From: Streptomyces alboflavus
GTDB taxonomy: Bacteria; Actinomycetota; Actinomycetes; Streptomycetales; Streptomycetaceae
Reading direction: 5' to 3'
DNA: 51,691 nt
Assembly: GCF_000716675.1 (NCBI RefSeq)
Contig: NZ_JNXT01000061.1
Coordinates: forward strand, 1 to 51,691
The notes below the pieces were generated by a model. It saw only the letters and a list, made by a program, of their open reading frames with translations. It made no database searches and had not been told where the DNA came from. Each line of letters starts with the position of its first letter. Within the stretch, counting starts at the first letter, position 1. This document shows positions 21,632 through 29,840 of the stretch, in pieces. The translations under genes were made by a program, and so were the position numbers.

Positions 21632-21801
21632 GCTCCCTCCCTGCTCGCCGCGGGCCGTCGGCCGGGCTTGGCCTTGGGCAGTCCGAGTGCTCGGCGGGTA
21701 GGCGCGACGGTCTTGGTGGCGTCGACGCCGAGGCGACGGGCGATGGCCCGGTCGGAGAGTCCGGCGTGGAGGAGCTCGACGACATCCGGGCGGATCTTCA
21801 T
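21628..21801 (-). CDS. small HTH protein
   Basis: 57 residues from ATG 21801, which overlaps the RuvC-like stop; an in-frame start ten codons earlier is possible but lies inside that gene. The segment VELLHAGLSDRAIARRLGVD is a homeodomain-like HTH followed by a basic tail (KAKPGRRPAASREGA). Confidence 0.65.
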   Translation of the reverse strand: MKIRPDVVELLHAGLSDRAIARRLGVDATKTVAPTRRALGLPKAKPGRRPAASREGA

Positions 21802-22403
21802 GAGCGGGTCACCGCCTCGCGGTCGGGCCACTGCACCCCGCCGAGCGCCGCCCGGTGCCCGTCCGGCACCTCAGCGAGGGGCTGGCCGAGCCAGTGCAGG
21901 CCCATCGCCCGCAGCACGAGCGAATCCGCCTCGTTGTCGTTCGGGAGGATCGCCCCGTACCGGCGCTGGGCTGCGTCGAGGACGGCCGCCTTGCGGCTGT
22001 TGCCCTTGCCCGTCGCGTACTTCGCCCGGGACATCGGCGGCACGACGGCCACGGGGATCTCGCGGTCGACCAGGGCGCCGACGATGCACCACCACAGCCC
22101 GGACAGGTCGTGGTGCCCGGCCTGCCCCATGGAGGCGTGGGAGGGTCCTTCGACGCAGGCGAGGTCGACGGTGCCGACCTCGTCGAGGGCGCGGCCGACG
22201 ATGTACTTCTGGCGGGCCCGGCGGTTGGGGATGGAGTCGGCGCGGCGGCCCTTGGTGCGGATGCAGGTGGTGCCGCCGAGGGTGGCGATGCCTGTGCCGG
22301 TGAGGCTGATGTCGAGCCCGGCGACGCGGTAGAGGCGGGGCCGGGGCCCGGCCGCCGCGGGTGCGGCCGGGTCGCCGACGGGGAGCAGAGTGCATTCAGA
22401 CAC
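21798..22403 (-). CDS. RuvC-like Holliday-junction resolvase
   Basis: 201 residues. RNase H-fold acidic residues are in place: Asp31 in GLDISLTGTGIA, Glu85 in CVEGPSHA, and the C-terminal NDNEADSLVLRAMG with Glu158/Asp160. The conserved KYATGKGNSRKAAVL helix fits phage-type RuvC enzymes. It should cut four-way junctions during element replication or recombination. GTG 22403 overlaps the preceding stop by 8 bases. Confidence 0.85.
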   Translation of the reverse strand: MSECTLLPVGDPAAPAAAGPRPRLYRVAGLDISLTGTGIATLGGTTCIRTKGRRADSIPNRRARQKYIVGRALDEVGTVDLACVEGPSHASMGQAGHHDLSGLWWCIVGALVDREIPVAVVPPMSRAKYATGKGNSRKAAVLDAAQRRYGAILPNDNEADSLVLRAMGLHWLGQPLAEVPDGHRAALGGVQWPDREAVTRS

Positions 22404-22581
22404 GGGGCGCCTCCTCGCGGGGCGGGTTGTTGAGACCGATCGCGTTGCACAGCGCCCGCAGATCAGCCAGGGACCGGGCATGCCGGAGCACGAACCGGGA
22501 CGCCGCCACCCGCTGCTCGCGGGTGGCCTCGCCCGGGGCGAGGGCGGCGACGGTGTCGATGTCGAGCTGGCCGGTGCTCAC
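22396..22581 (-). CDS. small helical hypothetical protein
   Basis: 61 residues from GTG 22581: TVAALAPGEATREQRVAASR then FVLRHARSLADLRALCNAIG. Likely a small all-helical protein. Coupled to the resolvase gene by the longest overlap in the block (8 bases). Confidence 0.6.
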   Translation of the reverse strand: MSTGQLDIDTVAALAPGEATREQRVAASRFVLRHARSLADLRALCNAIGLNNPPREEAPRV

Positions 22582-22862
22582 GAGTCACCTGCCGTCGTCG
22601 ACGAGCACGTCCAGCAGGTGCGGGTGCCGTTGCGGTTCATCGCGTGCGCCGTCTCGCTCTCGCACTCCGCGCAGTGCGCCACCTCCGTGCCCACGACCTT
22701 TTCGGAGCGCAGGAGCAGGGCGAGGGTGTCCTCGTCAGTGACTCCGCACGCGACGGGGCCGGCGGGCGGATCGATCGGGACGTCGGGCAGGAGGAGGGGC
22801 CGGGGCCGGTGGCGTCCGGTCGGCGCGACGATCTGCCGGAGGACTCTGAAAGGGCTGGTCAC
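22578..22862 (-). CDS. small protein with C-terminal zinc-ribbon
   Basis: 94 residues from GTG 22862. Basic, Pro-rich N-terminus; C-terminal Cys pairs HCAECESETAH and CWTC form a zinc-ribbon. Overlaps both neighbours by 4 bases. Confidence 0.65.
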   Translation of the reverse strand: MTSPFRVLRQIVAPTGRHRPRPLLLPDVPIDPPAGPVACGVTDEDTLALLLRSEKVVGTEVAHCAECESETAHAMNRNGTRTCWTCSSTTAGDS

Positions 22863-23287
22863 GGCGCGTCCATCTCCTTCATGACGTCGGGGCGGGGCGC
22901 TCGGCGCCAGGCGAGGACGGCGGGTGCCGTCACCCCGCAGGCGTCGTCGAGCCGGGCCTGAAGCAGCGCGTTGTCGCGTGCGGCGCGGGCGAGGTCGGCC
23001 CGGTAGCGGGCACACGCCCGGACGAGGCGGTCGATACGGTCGGCCTGGCCTTCGATGTCCGCGTCGTGCGCGCCCTCGGCCGCGAGCAGTCGCTCAATCC
23101 GCTCGGCCAGGGCCGTGTTGCGGCCCGCGGTACGGACGGCGGCGGCGCGCTGCGCGGCAGCCTCCGCACGGGCAGCATCGCGCTCAGCGCAGGCCGCATC
23201 CCGCCCGGCCTCAGCGCACTTGGCCCGCACCTCCAGCGTGAAGACGCGCCAGTACCGGCGGTGGAGGACTCGCTTCAGACCCCACAT
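22859..23287 (-). CDS. coiled-coil protein
   Basis: 142 residues from ATG 23287, which overlaps the exonuclease stop by one base (TGATG). After a basic aromatic N-terminus (MWGLKRVLHRRYWRVF), residues about 20-120 are a continuous Ala/Arg/Glu-rich coiled coil. A short C-terminal tail follows. No enzymatic motif. It may be a structural partner in the recombination block. Confidence 0.65.
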   Translation of the reverse strand: MWGLKRVLHRRYWRVFTLEVRAKCAEAGRDAACAERDAARAEAAAQRAAAVRTAGRNTALAERIERLLAAEGAHDADIEGQADRIDRLVRACARYRADLARAARDNALLQARLDDACGVTAPAVLAWRRAPRPDVMKEMDAP

Positions 23288-24012
23288 CAGCGACCACCGC
23301 CCTGACGTGGCGCGGGCACGAGTGGCCATTCGACACGGACGCCGTCGGCCTGGTGCTCCTTGCCGGGCGTACGCCGGAAGTACGACGCCAAGCTCTCGGC
23401 CTGACGCTTCGCCCACGCCACCTGAAGCTCATGCAGCTCGGCGAGCGGCAGCCGCCCCAGGTCCGGCAGCGTGCTGCCCAGCCGCCACACGACCCGGCAC
23501 GCCGCGATCGCGTCCGCGTCCGCACTGTGCGCGCCGTCGAGCGGCACCTCGTAGTGGCGGCACAGGTCCACGAGCTTCCGTCCGCCGCGCCGGTACGGAT
23601 CGATGTGCTTGTCCAGCACCCGCGGGTCCAGCACGAGCGGAACGGCCCGCGCCCACAGGGACTTGACGCCGTGCCGCTCACGCTCACGATCGAGCAGCGT
23701 GAAGTCGAAGGCGGCGTTCATCACCACGATCGGCACCCCGGCTTCGGCCGCCTCGACGAGCGCGTCGGTGACCTCGGCGACGACCTCGGCCGCCGGGCGT
23801 CCCTCTGCGCGCGCCTTCTCGGTGGTGATGCCGTGGATGGCGGCGGCCTCTGCCGGGATCTCCACGCCGGGGTCGGCGAGCCACGTGGCGGACTCGGTCG
23901 GCGCGCCGCCACCGCAGGCGACGACGCACGCTGTGACGATGCGGGCGCTCTCGACATCGACGCCCGTCGATTCAAGATCGAAACCGGCCATGCGGTTGGT
24001 GGGCCAGCTCAT
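23287..24012 (-). CDS. DnaQ-like DEDDh 3'-5' exonuclease
   Basis: 241 residues. All five active-site residues can be seen: Asp12 and Glu14 in FDLESTG, Asp103 in NAAFDFTLL, His162 and Asp167 in HSADADAIA. Length and motif spacing fit the DnaQ/ExoX group. It may proofread or trim DNA during element replication. ATG 24012 overlaps the ERF-like stop, and downstream genes are coupled. Confidence 0.88.
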   Translation of the reverse strand: MSWPTNRMAGFDLESTGVDVESARIVTACVVACGGGAPTESATWLADPGVEIPAEAAAIHGITTEKARAEGRPAAEVVAEVTDALVEAAEAGVPIVVMNAAFDFTLLDRERERHGVKSLWARAVPLVLDPRVLDKHIDPYRRGGRKLVDLCRHYEVPLDGAHSADADAIAACRVVWRLGSTLPDLGRLPLAELHELQVAWAKRQAESLASYFRRTPGKEHQADGVRVEWPLVPAPRQGGGR

Positions 24013-24773
24013 GAGCCACCGCCCGTGCGCTCCATGTACATCCGGCCGCCGATCGAGTCGAGCGTCTCCAGCTCGCCCGTCTCGTTCTGCACGCGGGAGT
24101 TGAGCATCCGCAGGCTGTCGAGCTCGTCGCGGATGATGCTCAGGCGCTGCGGGCTCGTCTTCGGGTCGAGGATCTCGTCGCGGTACTCCTCGGCCGACCG
24201 GATCCGGGCCTCGCCGCGGTCGATGTACACCGAGTCGGGGTCCGGGTCGCCGGTGGGGACCATGCCCGCGGTCAGGAGCAGCACGCGCAGTGCGACGCTC
24301 TGCGCCTTCGCGGTGCCCTTGTCGGCGGAGTCGAGGGCTTCACCGGCGGACTGCGCGGTGAAGTGGTCGCCCTTCGGCCCGTAGATCGTCCAGGTGACGA
24401 TGACGGTGCACTCGCGCTGGATCTTCTTGTTGCTGTTGGTGAAGTCCCGGTACGAGGCCTGCACATCGGAGGGGATGACGAGGACTCCGTGGCGGCGCAG
24501 CACCGGGGCGAAGGCGTTCACGGTCCGGTCGACGCCGCGGAAGTTGTACCGCGTGCCCGCGGCGTTGTACTGCTCCCTCTTGCTGATGCCGCGGATGTCG
24601 TCCATCACGCGGGACCAGGCGACGACGGCCGACACCTGCTCGGGTCCCTCGGGCCCGGGCCCTTCGATGTCGATGTCGGGCAGCGGCTCGGCCGCCAGCG
24701 TCGGCGGGGTGTACGGCGCCTCGGGCTCCGTACCGGTGGCGGCCTGCTCGGCTCGCTCGGTCAGGGACGTCAT
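24009..24773 (-). CDS. ERF-family single-strand annealing protein
   Basis: 254 residues. The N-terminal 45 residues are disordered and acidic; residues about 50-185 carry the ERF core (SRVMDDIRGISKREQYN, NFRGVDRTVNAFAPVLRRHG, GEALDSADKGTAKAQSVALR). A variable tail ends the protein. ERF proteins anneal complementary single strands made by a partner exonuclease, here the YqaJ-type enzyme directly upstream with a 4-base overlap. Confidence 0.9.
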   Translation of the reverse strand: MTSLTERAEQAATGTEPEAPYTPPTLAAEPLPDIDIEGPGPEGPEQVSAVVAWSRVMDDIRGISKREQYNAAGTRYNFRGVDRTVNAFAPVLRRHGVLVIPSDVQASYRDFTNSNKKIQRECTVIVTWTIYGPKGDHFTAQSAGEALDSADKGTAKAQSVALRVLLLTAGMVPTGDPDPDSVYIDRGEARIRSAEEYRDEILDPKTSPQRLSIIRDELDSLRMLNSRVQNETGELETLDSIGGRMYMERTGGGS

Positions 24774-25828
24774 GCGGCGTACTCCTCACGCACGTACTTA
24801 GGGATGGCGATGCGGTCGTGGGCCTTGTCGGCGACGCACGCGCGGTAGGCCTCGGGGTACTCCTCAGCGAGGCGGGCCAGGTCGGGTGTCTTCTTCGAGG
24901 ACTGCTCGATGGAGAAGAAGGGCCGATCCTGGACGTGTGCGGCCTGCGCCCCGCCGAGTGCTGCGAGGAGCGCGGCGTACTTGGCCTTCCGCTTCTTCTC
25001 CGCGGCGCTCTTCTCCGCGACCGCTTCGAGGTATTCCGTCATCGCGTCGAGCGCGTCGACGTCGCGGTCCAGGACGGCGATGCCCTCACGGTCGGGGTGC
25101 AGCCGGTCGTACAGCTCGATCAACGCGTCCGGCGGCTCCTGCCCGGACACTTCCGGGGCCCGGCCGGGCACGATGTGCTCGTGCCACAGCCGTCCGGCCT
25201 CGGCGTTGAGGAACGCGACGAGCCGCACGTGCTCTTCGCGGCGCACGGTGTACTGCCGGTAGTCCTGGCCCCCGATCAGGCACACCACGTGGATGTGGTC
25301 CAGGCCCGTGACGAGGATCTGCCACAGCACCTGCGCGAGGACGTCGTCGGGTGGCCCCTGGCGCCAGAGGTTCGCGACGAACGCGTTGCGCGTCTTCACT
25401 TCGAGGGCGCACAGCGACCGGACGGACCGGTCGAGAGGGCACTCGGCGCACAGCCGGTCCAGGGTGCACATCTGCCACGGCTCGTCGACGTTCGCGATCA
25501 GGCCGACGGGCTCGACGACGGTGCGGTTGCGGCGTGCCCAGTCGCGGGCGAGCGGGTCCTCGAAGAGCACACCGAAGTGCGCGGCCTCGCTGAACTCATC
25601 GTCGTGCGGGAGGCGTCCGCGCTTGTCGTGGAAGACGTGCAGCGGGGTCTTGAAGCCGGAGAGGTTCATGACGGCGGGGAGGTCGCTGCTGCCGATGCCT
25701 TGTCGGCGGGCGTCGAGCCACTCTTCGCGTGGGGTGTCGTGGTGGAGGATGAGGCGGCCGGTCGGGGTGACCCGGCGGCCGGCGGCCGGGGCCGTGGTGG
25801 CCCCGGCGCGCACAGTCGTTTCACTCAC
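24770..25828 (-). CDS. YqaJ-type viral recombinase/alkaline exonuclease
   Basis: 352 residues from GTG 25828. The lambda-exonuclease fold is indicated by EEWLDARRQGIGSSDLPAVM, FGVLFEDPLARDWARR (helix with Glu), and the catalytic CALEVKT strand (Glu-x-Lys). A C-terminal coiled, Lys-rich segment (EKSAAEKKRKAKYAALL) follows. It degrades double-stranded ends so that the ERF protein can load. The two form a Red-like recombination pair. Confidence 0.88.
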   Translation of the reverse strand: MSETTVRAGATTAPAAGRRVTPTGRLILHHDTPREEWLDARRQGIGSSDLPAVMNLSGFKTPLHVFHDKRGRLPHDDEFSEAAHFGVLFEDPLARDWARRNRTVVEPVGLIANVDEPWQMCTLDRLCAECPLDRSVRSLCALEVKTRNAFVANLWRQGPPDDVLAQVLWQILVTGLDHIHVVCLIGGQDYRQYTVRREEHVRLVAFLNAEAGRLWHEHIVPGRAPEVSGQEPPDALIELYDRLHPDREGIAVLDRDVDALDAMTEYLEAVAEKSAAEKKRKAKYAALLAALGGAQAAHVQDRPFFSIEQSSKKTPDLARLAEEYPEAYRACVADKAHDRIAIPKYVREEYAA

Positions 25829-26061
25829 GCGGCACCTCGCAGGGGCTGGCACGAGCAGCCCGTCGACACACTCGGGTCGCAGTGCTCCTCGTGCCGCAGC
25901 GGCACGGGCGCGGGCGGGCGTAGGGCGGTGGTCGGCCAGACCTCCTGGCCGTACGCGGCCTCATGGCGGGCGGCGATCGCCCGGGCCCCGGCACGCCCGG
26001 CCAGGACTTCACCGCGCCGGATCTGCGCCAGGACGCGCTCAGTGTCGGACTGCCGGATCAT
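25825..26061 (-). CDS. small hypothetical protein
   Basis: 78 residues from ATG 26061: a basic helix (SDTERVLAQIRRGEVLAGRA), a linker, then HEEHCDPSVSTGCSCQP with three Cys and two His near the end. Both ends overlap neighbours (GTGA, ATGA). Function unknown. Confidence 0.65.
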   Translation of the reverse strand: MIRQSDTERVLAQIRRGEVLAGRAGARAIAARHEAAYGQEVWPTTALRPPAPVPLRHEEHCDPSVSTGCSCQPLRGAA

Positions 26062-26510
26062 GCGCCCGCCTCCGCGTCGTACTCGGTGGCGACCATGACG
26101 CGAGACACCATGTAGTCGGTGGTCTCCTCGGCGCCGTCCTGGCCGACGACCAGCTCGTGCGGGACGTCCGGGTCGGAGTCGTCGGCGATCCAGCCGAAGA
26201 CCCAGCCCTCGTACTCCGGGGAGTGCTTGAGCGCGTCGGCCGCGCAGTGCTCGCGGGCGGCCGCCAGGGTCGTGTACATCCCGAGCGCGTGCCTGCCCCA
26301 CGCGGCCCGGTAGACGTACGCGACGCCGGAGGCCGTCTCCAGCTGCGCGGGGGCAGGGGCCTGTGCGGCGAGAGCGAGCGTCGCGTACACCTGTGCCTCG
26401 GCGATGGTGCGGTCCGCCTCAGGGTTGTGCCCCTCGAAGGTGGTGTCCTTACTTTCGCGAGCGAGGGCGAGCAGGCGCAGAGCTTCACGGGCGTGGTGCT
26501 CGGCGGTCAT
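26058..26510 (-). CDS. hypothetical two-part protein related to both neighbours
   Basis: 150 residues from ATG 26510. The N-terminal half (AREALRLLALARES ... AEAQVYATLALAA) is related to the 84-residue protein at 26746. The C-terminal half (YVYRAAWGRHALGMYTTLAA, AREHC, then WIADDSDP and a VMVATEYDAEA end) is related to the C-terminal part of the 308-residue protein at 27903. It thus looks like a fusion of two modules that also occur separately in this operon. Confidence 0.7.
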   Translation of the reverse strand: MTAEHHAREALRLLALARESKDTTFEGHNPEADRTIAEAQVYATLALAAQAPAPAQLETASGVAYVYRAAWGRHALGMYTTLAAAREHCAADALKHSPEYEGWVFGWIADDSDPDVPHELVVGQDGAEETTDYMVSRVMVATEYDAEAGA

Positions 26511-26749
26511 GAGCGGCCGTCCTTCCTGGTGGCGAGGAGGTAGTAATGGCCGTCCGCGGGCCCGTGCTGGGTGAGGTGGCCGCGCCGGTGCAGCTCGGCC
26601 AGATCCCGCCGGGCAGTACCGCGCTGCGGCGCGCCCCACCCGGGGCTGCGGTACAGGGCGTGGACGCGGGCGGTGGTCCAGCGGCCGCCGCTGCTGCCGA
26701 TGTGGTTGAGGAGCCGCGCGAGTCGGGCTTCCTGCCCGCGGGCACTCAT
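26507..26749 (-). CDS. small winged-helix protein
   Basis: 80 residues: ARLLNHIGSSGGRWTTARVH, then RGTARRDLAELHRRGHLTQH and a short hairpin YYLLATRK. This is a classic winged-helix layout. ATG 26749 overlaps the upstream stop. Confidence 0.7.
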   Translation of the reverse strand: MSARGQEARLARLLNHIGSSGGRWTTARVHALYRSPGWGAPQRGTARRDLAELHRRGHLTQHGPADGHYYLLATRKDGRS

Positions 26750-27000
26750 GCGGCACCGCCCTTCGGCGTCTCAACGCCCGCAGCCTCGCGCCACGCGCAG
26801 GTGTCGGCGTTGATGTGTGCCACGGCGGACCCGCGGTCAGGGTTCGAGAGGGCGGTCGCGGCGGCGAGAGCGAGCGTCGCGTGCACCTGCGCGGCAGCGA
26901 TCACCTCGGCAGTGCCGTCCTCCACGAGGATGGCGCCGTGCTCGGTCGTGATGGCGGAGAGGATCTTCTGGGCCTTGCGGTAGTGCTCGGGGCCGGTCAT
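26746..27000 (-). CDS. small hypothetical protein (module shared with 26058-26510)
   Basis: 84 residues: YRKAQKILSAITTEHGAILV followed by AEVIAAAQVHATLALAAATA. The last part is nearly identical in pattern to the N-terminal half of the protein two genes downstream. An extra C-terminal segment contains CAWREAAGVE. Function unknown. Confidence 0.65.
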   Translation of the reverse strand: MTGPEHYRKAQKILSAITTEHGAILVEDGTAEVIAAAQVHATLALAAATALSNPDRGSAVAHINADTCAWREAAGVETPKGGAA

Positions 27001-27455
27001 GCGGCACCGCCGATCCCGCGCTGCTCGGGCAGCGGGGTCTCCGCGAGGTGCGCGCGGGTACGGGCGTGCGACGGGTGCTTGATCAGCGACGCGCCCTTCG
27101 ACGGACGCTCGGCCCGCGCCGGGTTGAACCGGGACAACGCCGTGATCGCCTCGTCCAGCTCATCCCGCAGCCGCAGAGCCGCCGCCAGATCCACCTCGAC
27201 CTGCGCGTCATCCATCGCCGCCGCGTCCTCGACCTGCTCCACGAGCGCGTCCAGCTCGCCCTCACGCGGCGAGGCCACGGCCTCGGCGAGCGCATCAAGC
27301 TGCGCGATCACGTCGTCCCGCGCCTCGTCGTCCGACGCCCACGTCGCGACGAGGGAGACGAGGGTGTCGTGCCGGATCTGGTCCACGCGGAGGATCGCGG
27401 CGAGCGCGTCGGCGCGGAGGGAGAAGGACAGCTGCGGATTCGTCGACTCGTTCAT
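26997..27455 (-). CDS. helical hypothetical protein
   Basis: 152 residues from ATG 27455. A short polar N-terminus (NPQLSFSLRADALAAILRVD) is followed by long acidic helices (DDVIAQLDALAEAVASPREG, VDLAAALRLRDELDEAITAL). A basic tail ends the protein. No family recognised; overlaps both neighbours by 4 bases. Confidence 0.65.
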   Translation of the reverse strand: MNESTNPQLSFSLRADALAAILRVDQIRHDTLVSLVATWASDDEARDDVIAQLDALAEAVASPREGELDALVEQVEDAAAMDDAQVEVDLAAALRLRDELDEAITALSRFNPARAERPSKGASLIKHPSHARTRAHLAETPLPEQRGIGGAA

Positions 27456-27685
27456 CGGTCGCCCTCCGCGTGGATCTCGGGCTGACCGGAATCGTCGCGG
27501 AACACGTTCCACTCGCCGTCGATGTTCAGCGACTGGTTGTGCTTCAACGAAGCGCACTGCCAGCAGAGCGTCGGGGTCTCCGCTTCGAGGGCCGCTTCTT
27601 CGAGCTGCTCGACAGTCGCGCCCTCGGGCGCCTCGAACTCGACGACGCAGGAGGCGGCTTGCGTCAGGATCGCGCGGTACTTCAT
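27452..27685 (-). CDS. small beta-rich hypothetical protein
   Basis: 77 residues: MKYRAILTQAASCVVEFEAP, then VEQLEEAALEA and a CWQCASLKHNQSLNIDGEWN strand pair. Resembles small phage proteins with a single CxxC. Coupled at both ends. Confidence 0.65.
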   Translation of the reverse strand: MKYRAILTQAASCVVEFEAPEGATVEQLEEAALEAETPTLCWQCASLKHNQSLNIDGEWNVFRDDSGQPEIHAEGDR

Positions 27686-27906
27686 CGGACGGCACCCTTC
27701 GGGGCTGTGAGGATCAGGAGGAGAGCGGCAGCCGACAGGGCGGCGCGGGCGTACGCCTCACGCGCAGCGGCCGGGGTGGCACGCAGCCACGCAGGGACCA
27801 GACACTCGGCGTTGACCAGCAGCAACCACGGCACCAGCGACGCCGCGAACACGCTGACCGCGAGGCAGATAGCGGCGGCGATCTCAGACGGGGACTCGTC
27901 GATCAC
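27682..27906 (-). CDS. two-span membrane protein
   Basis: 74 residues from GTG 27906. Two hydrophobic helices (about 8-30 and 52-68) flank a loop with LVPAWLRATPAAAREAYAR. The only predicted integral membrane protein in the first part of the long block. Confidence 0.65.
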   Translation of the reverse strand: MIDESPSEIAAAICLAVSVFAASLVPWLLLVNAECLVPAWLRATPAAAREAYARAALSAAALLLILTAPKGAVR

Positions 27907-28829
27907 TCGTCGGCCTCCTCGTCGTACGCGGAGGCGATCTCCAGAGGCGTCACGACGTAGCCCGTGCACGTCTGGACAGGCACGTCGTTGCCGTCGCAGT
28001 ACTCGACGTCGAAGTACGTCAGCTCTTCGGGGCTGAACGCGTCGTCGTCGGTGTCGGGCACCCACGAAACGAGGCCGGTCGCACCCTCGCGCGTGGCGAG
28101 CGCCTCGCAGTGCGCGACGGCCGCCTCACGGTTGGAGTACGTGCCGAGGACGATCCCGGAGTCCGGGTGCTCCGCGCGGTACACGATCACCGGGGGCTCG
28201 TCGGCGGGCTTGTCCTCGCGGAGGGCCTGCGTCGGCGCGAGCAGCCGCGTCAACTTGTCCGCCGACTCCTGCACCGACGGACCCCGCCCGGCCTCCAGCT
28301 CAGCAACCCGAGCCAGCAGCCCGTCCCGCTCCGCCTCGACATCCATCAGACGCCGCAGCAACGGACCCGCCCGCTCGCCCATCCAGCCGCGAAGGTTTCC
28401 GCAGAAGATGTCCTCGTACGCCGGGTGCTCGTGCTCCTGGCAGTCCCGCAGCGTCTCCGCCATCGCGACCACCAACCCGGCCGTGGCCGGGGCCGTGTCG
28501 GCGAGCAGCACGGCGATCCGGTCCCGCTCCTCCGGATACAGCTCCGACGCCCGCTCCGGCGCCTCCTCCCGCAGACGATCCAGCGCGGCACGCAGCACCT
28601 CGGCGAACGGCGACCCCGGGCCCACCGGCACCGGCAGCACATCCGCCGAACCCGCGATCCCGCGCTCCGCCAAATCCGCCAGCGTCGCCAGCACGAACTC
28701 CGGGGCACCCAACACGGCGCCGTCCATCGCGTACAGAGCACGCCCATCCACCGTCACCGCACGCCGCAACCACACGACGCCGTCTCGGGTGTTGACCACG
28801 ATCGGGTCATGCGACGTCGGGGCGCTCAT
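27903..28829 (-). CDS. hypothetical modular protein
   Basis: 308 residues from ATG 28829. The N-terminal ~130 residues contain DGVVWLRRAVTVDGRALYAM and VLATLADLAERGIAG. A helical middle ends in a coiled coil (LMDVEAERDGLLARVAELEA). The C-terminal ~95 residues (VIVYRAEHPDSGIVLGTYSN, HCEAL, a WVPDTDDD strand and an end TPLEIASAYDEEADE) are shared with the protein at 26058. No known domain could be named. Confidence 0.7.
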   Translation of the reverse strand: MSAPTSHDPIVVNTRDGVVWLRRAVTVDGRALYAMDGAVLGAPEFVLATLADLAERGIAGSADVLPVPVGPGSPFAEVLRAALDRLREEAPERASELYPEERDRIAVLLADTAPATAGLVVAMAETLRDCQEHEHPAYEDIFCGNLRGWMGERAGPLLRRLMDVEAERDGLLARVAELEAGRGPSVQESADKLTRLLAPTQALREDKPADEPPVIVYRAEHPDSGIVLGTYSNREAAVAHCEALATREGATGLVSWVPDTDDDAFSPEELTYFDVEYCDGNDVPVQTCTGYVVTPLEIASAYDEEADE

Positions 28830-29176
28830 GCGGCCACCGCCGCGCGGATGTACGCCATGACCGACTCGCCCATCGGCACCGGCACCGACACCCGCACCGG
28901 CACCGACGACCCATCCGCGCGCGTCGGCGTTGTGGTGAGGAGCGTCCACAGCTCCAGACCGTCACCGGCCGAGCTCACGTGGACGATCCCGCCCCGGGCC
29001 CGCAGCCACTCGCCGAGGTCGTCCAGGTCGGCGACCGTGACGAACACGGCGTCGGCCCGCGAGATCAGAGTGGGCGCAGGCAGGGTGTGGAAGTCGAGCA
29101 TCGCCTCCACGGCGACGCGGTTGTCACTGATCAGCCCGAACTCGCTGAGCGGTCGGACGATAGGCTCCGCTTTCAC
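28826..29176 (-). CDS. hypothetical protein, first gene of the 21-gene block
   Basis: 116 residues from GTG 29176, with GAGG at 6-base spacing. Reads RPLSEFGLISDNRVAVEAML, a DAVFVTVADLDDLGEWLRARGG alpha/beta unit in two parts, and a Val-rich end (VPVRVSVPVPMGES). It opens the overlapping run; no promoter motif could be singled out upstream. Confidence 0.65.
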   Translation of the reverse strand: MKAEPIVRPLSEFGLISDNRVAVEAMLDFHTLPAPTLISRADAVFVTVADLDDLGEWLRARGGIVHVSSAGDGLELWTLLTTTPTRADGSSVPVRVSVPVPMGESVMAYIRAAVAA

Positions 29177-29266
29177 GGTGACCTCATTTCTTCTGGTGGT
29201 GAGGCGCCGAGTCGTGGGGGTCCGCCGGGCCTGGCAGTCGGGCGGCCCCTGCGGCGCGTGAAGGGG

Positions 29267-29587
29267 TCAGTCAGTGGCGGCCGGGCGCCGGCGGCTTCGC
29301 CGCGGTCGGCTGCGGCCGTCGACCTTGTTGCGCTGCATGGCGGCGATCTCCGCAAGATCGGCGTCGCTGAACATCAGCTGTCCGGCCATCCGGTGGCAGG
29401 GGAACTTCGGCCCGTCCGCGGGCTTCCGGTTCACGCCGCGGCGCAGCCAGTCGATGCCGCGTGTGTCCTCGGGGTCGGCCGGGTCGTTGAGGCCGAGGCG
29501 CTCAGCGGCCTGCTTGAGGTTGTAGAAGTTCTCCAGGACGGGCTCAGAGGCCTTCTTCTTGCTGGGGGGAGCCTTCGCGGCGGGCAT
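29267..29587 (-). CDS. excisionase-like/HTH DNA-binding protein
   Basis: 106 residues from ATG 29587 (GAGAGG upstream). A Lys-rich start is followed by LENFYNLKQAAERLGLN, an HTH_17-like motif, then DTRGIDWLRRGVNRK, a wing and SDADLAEIAAMQRNK, with a basic tail. Its place next to the repressor switch and one operon away from the integrase fits a recombination directionality factor (Xis), but this is inference. The first 44 bases overlap the XRE gene. Confidence 0.65.
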   Translation of the reverse strand: MPAAKAPPSKKKASEPVLENFYNLKQAAERLGLNDPADPEDTRGIDWLRRGVNRKPADGPKFPCHRMAGQLMFSDADLAEIAAMQRNKVDGRSRPRRSRRRPAATD

Positions 29588-29840
29588 GCGTTTCCTCTCG
29601 CGCCGCCGCCGTCGCCGGGGCGAGGAGGCGGTCGTCGTCGTCGGGCACGTCAAGGACGGTGCGCAGGCGCAGGTACGTGGGGGGCCGCACGCTGTCGCGG
29701 TGACCGGTTTCGAGCTGGCTCAGATACGGCCTGCTGATCGCCGCGCGGGCCGCGCAGTCGTCCTGAGTCATGCCGAGAGCCATGCGACGGGTGCGGATAG
29801 CCGTCCCGTCCACCTGGAAGGTGGCTGGGGGTCTGTGCAT
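29544..29840 (-). CDS. XRE-family HTH repressor (Cro/CI type)
   Basis: 98 residues. Residues about 12-68 are a classic XRE helix-turn-helix: IRTRRMALGMTQDDCAARAA, ISRPYLSQLETGHRD and YLRLRTVLDV. The acidic tail overlaps the Xis-like gene by 44 bases in another frame. It is divergent from a second XRE gene at 30003 across an operator-rich spacer, the layout of a phage-type genetic switch. Confidence 0.82.
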   Translation of the reverse strand: MHRPPATFQVDGTAIRTRRMALGMTQDDCAARAAISRPYLSQLETGHRDSVRPPTYLRLRTVLDVPDDDDRLLAPATAAAREETHARREGSPQQEEGL

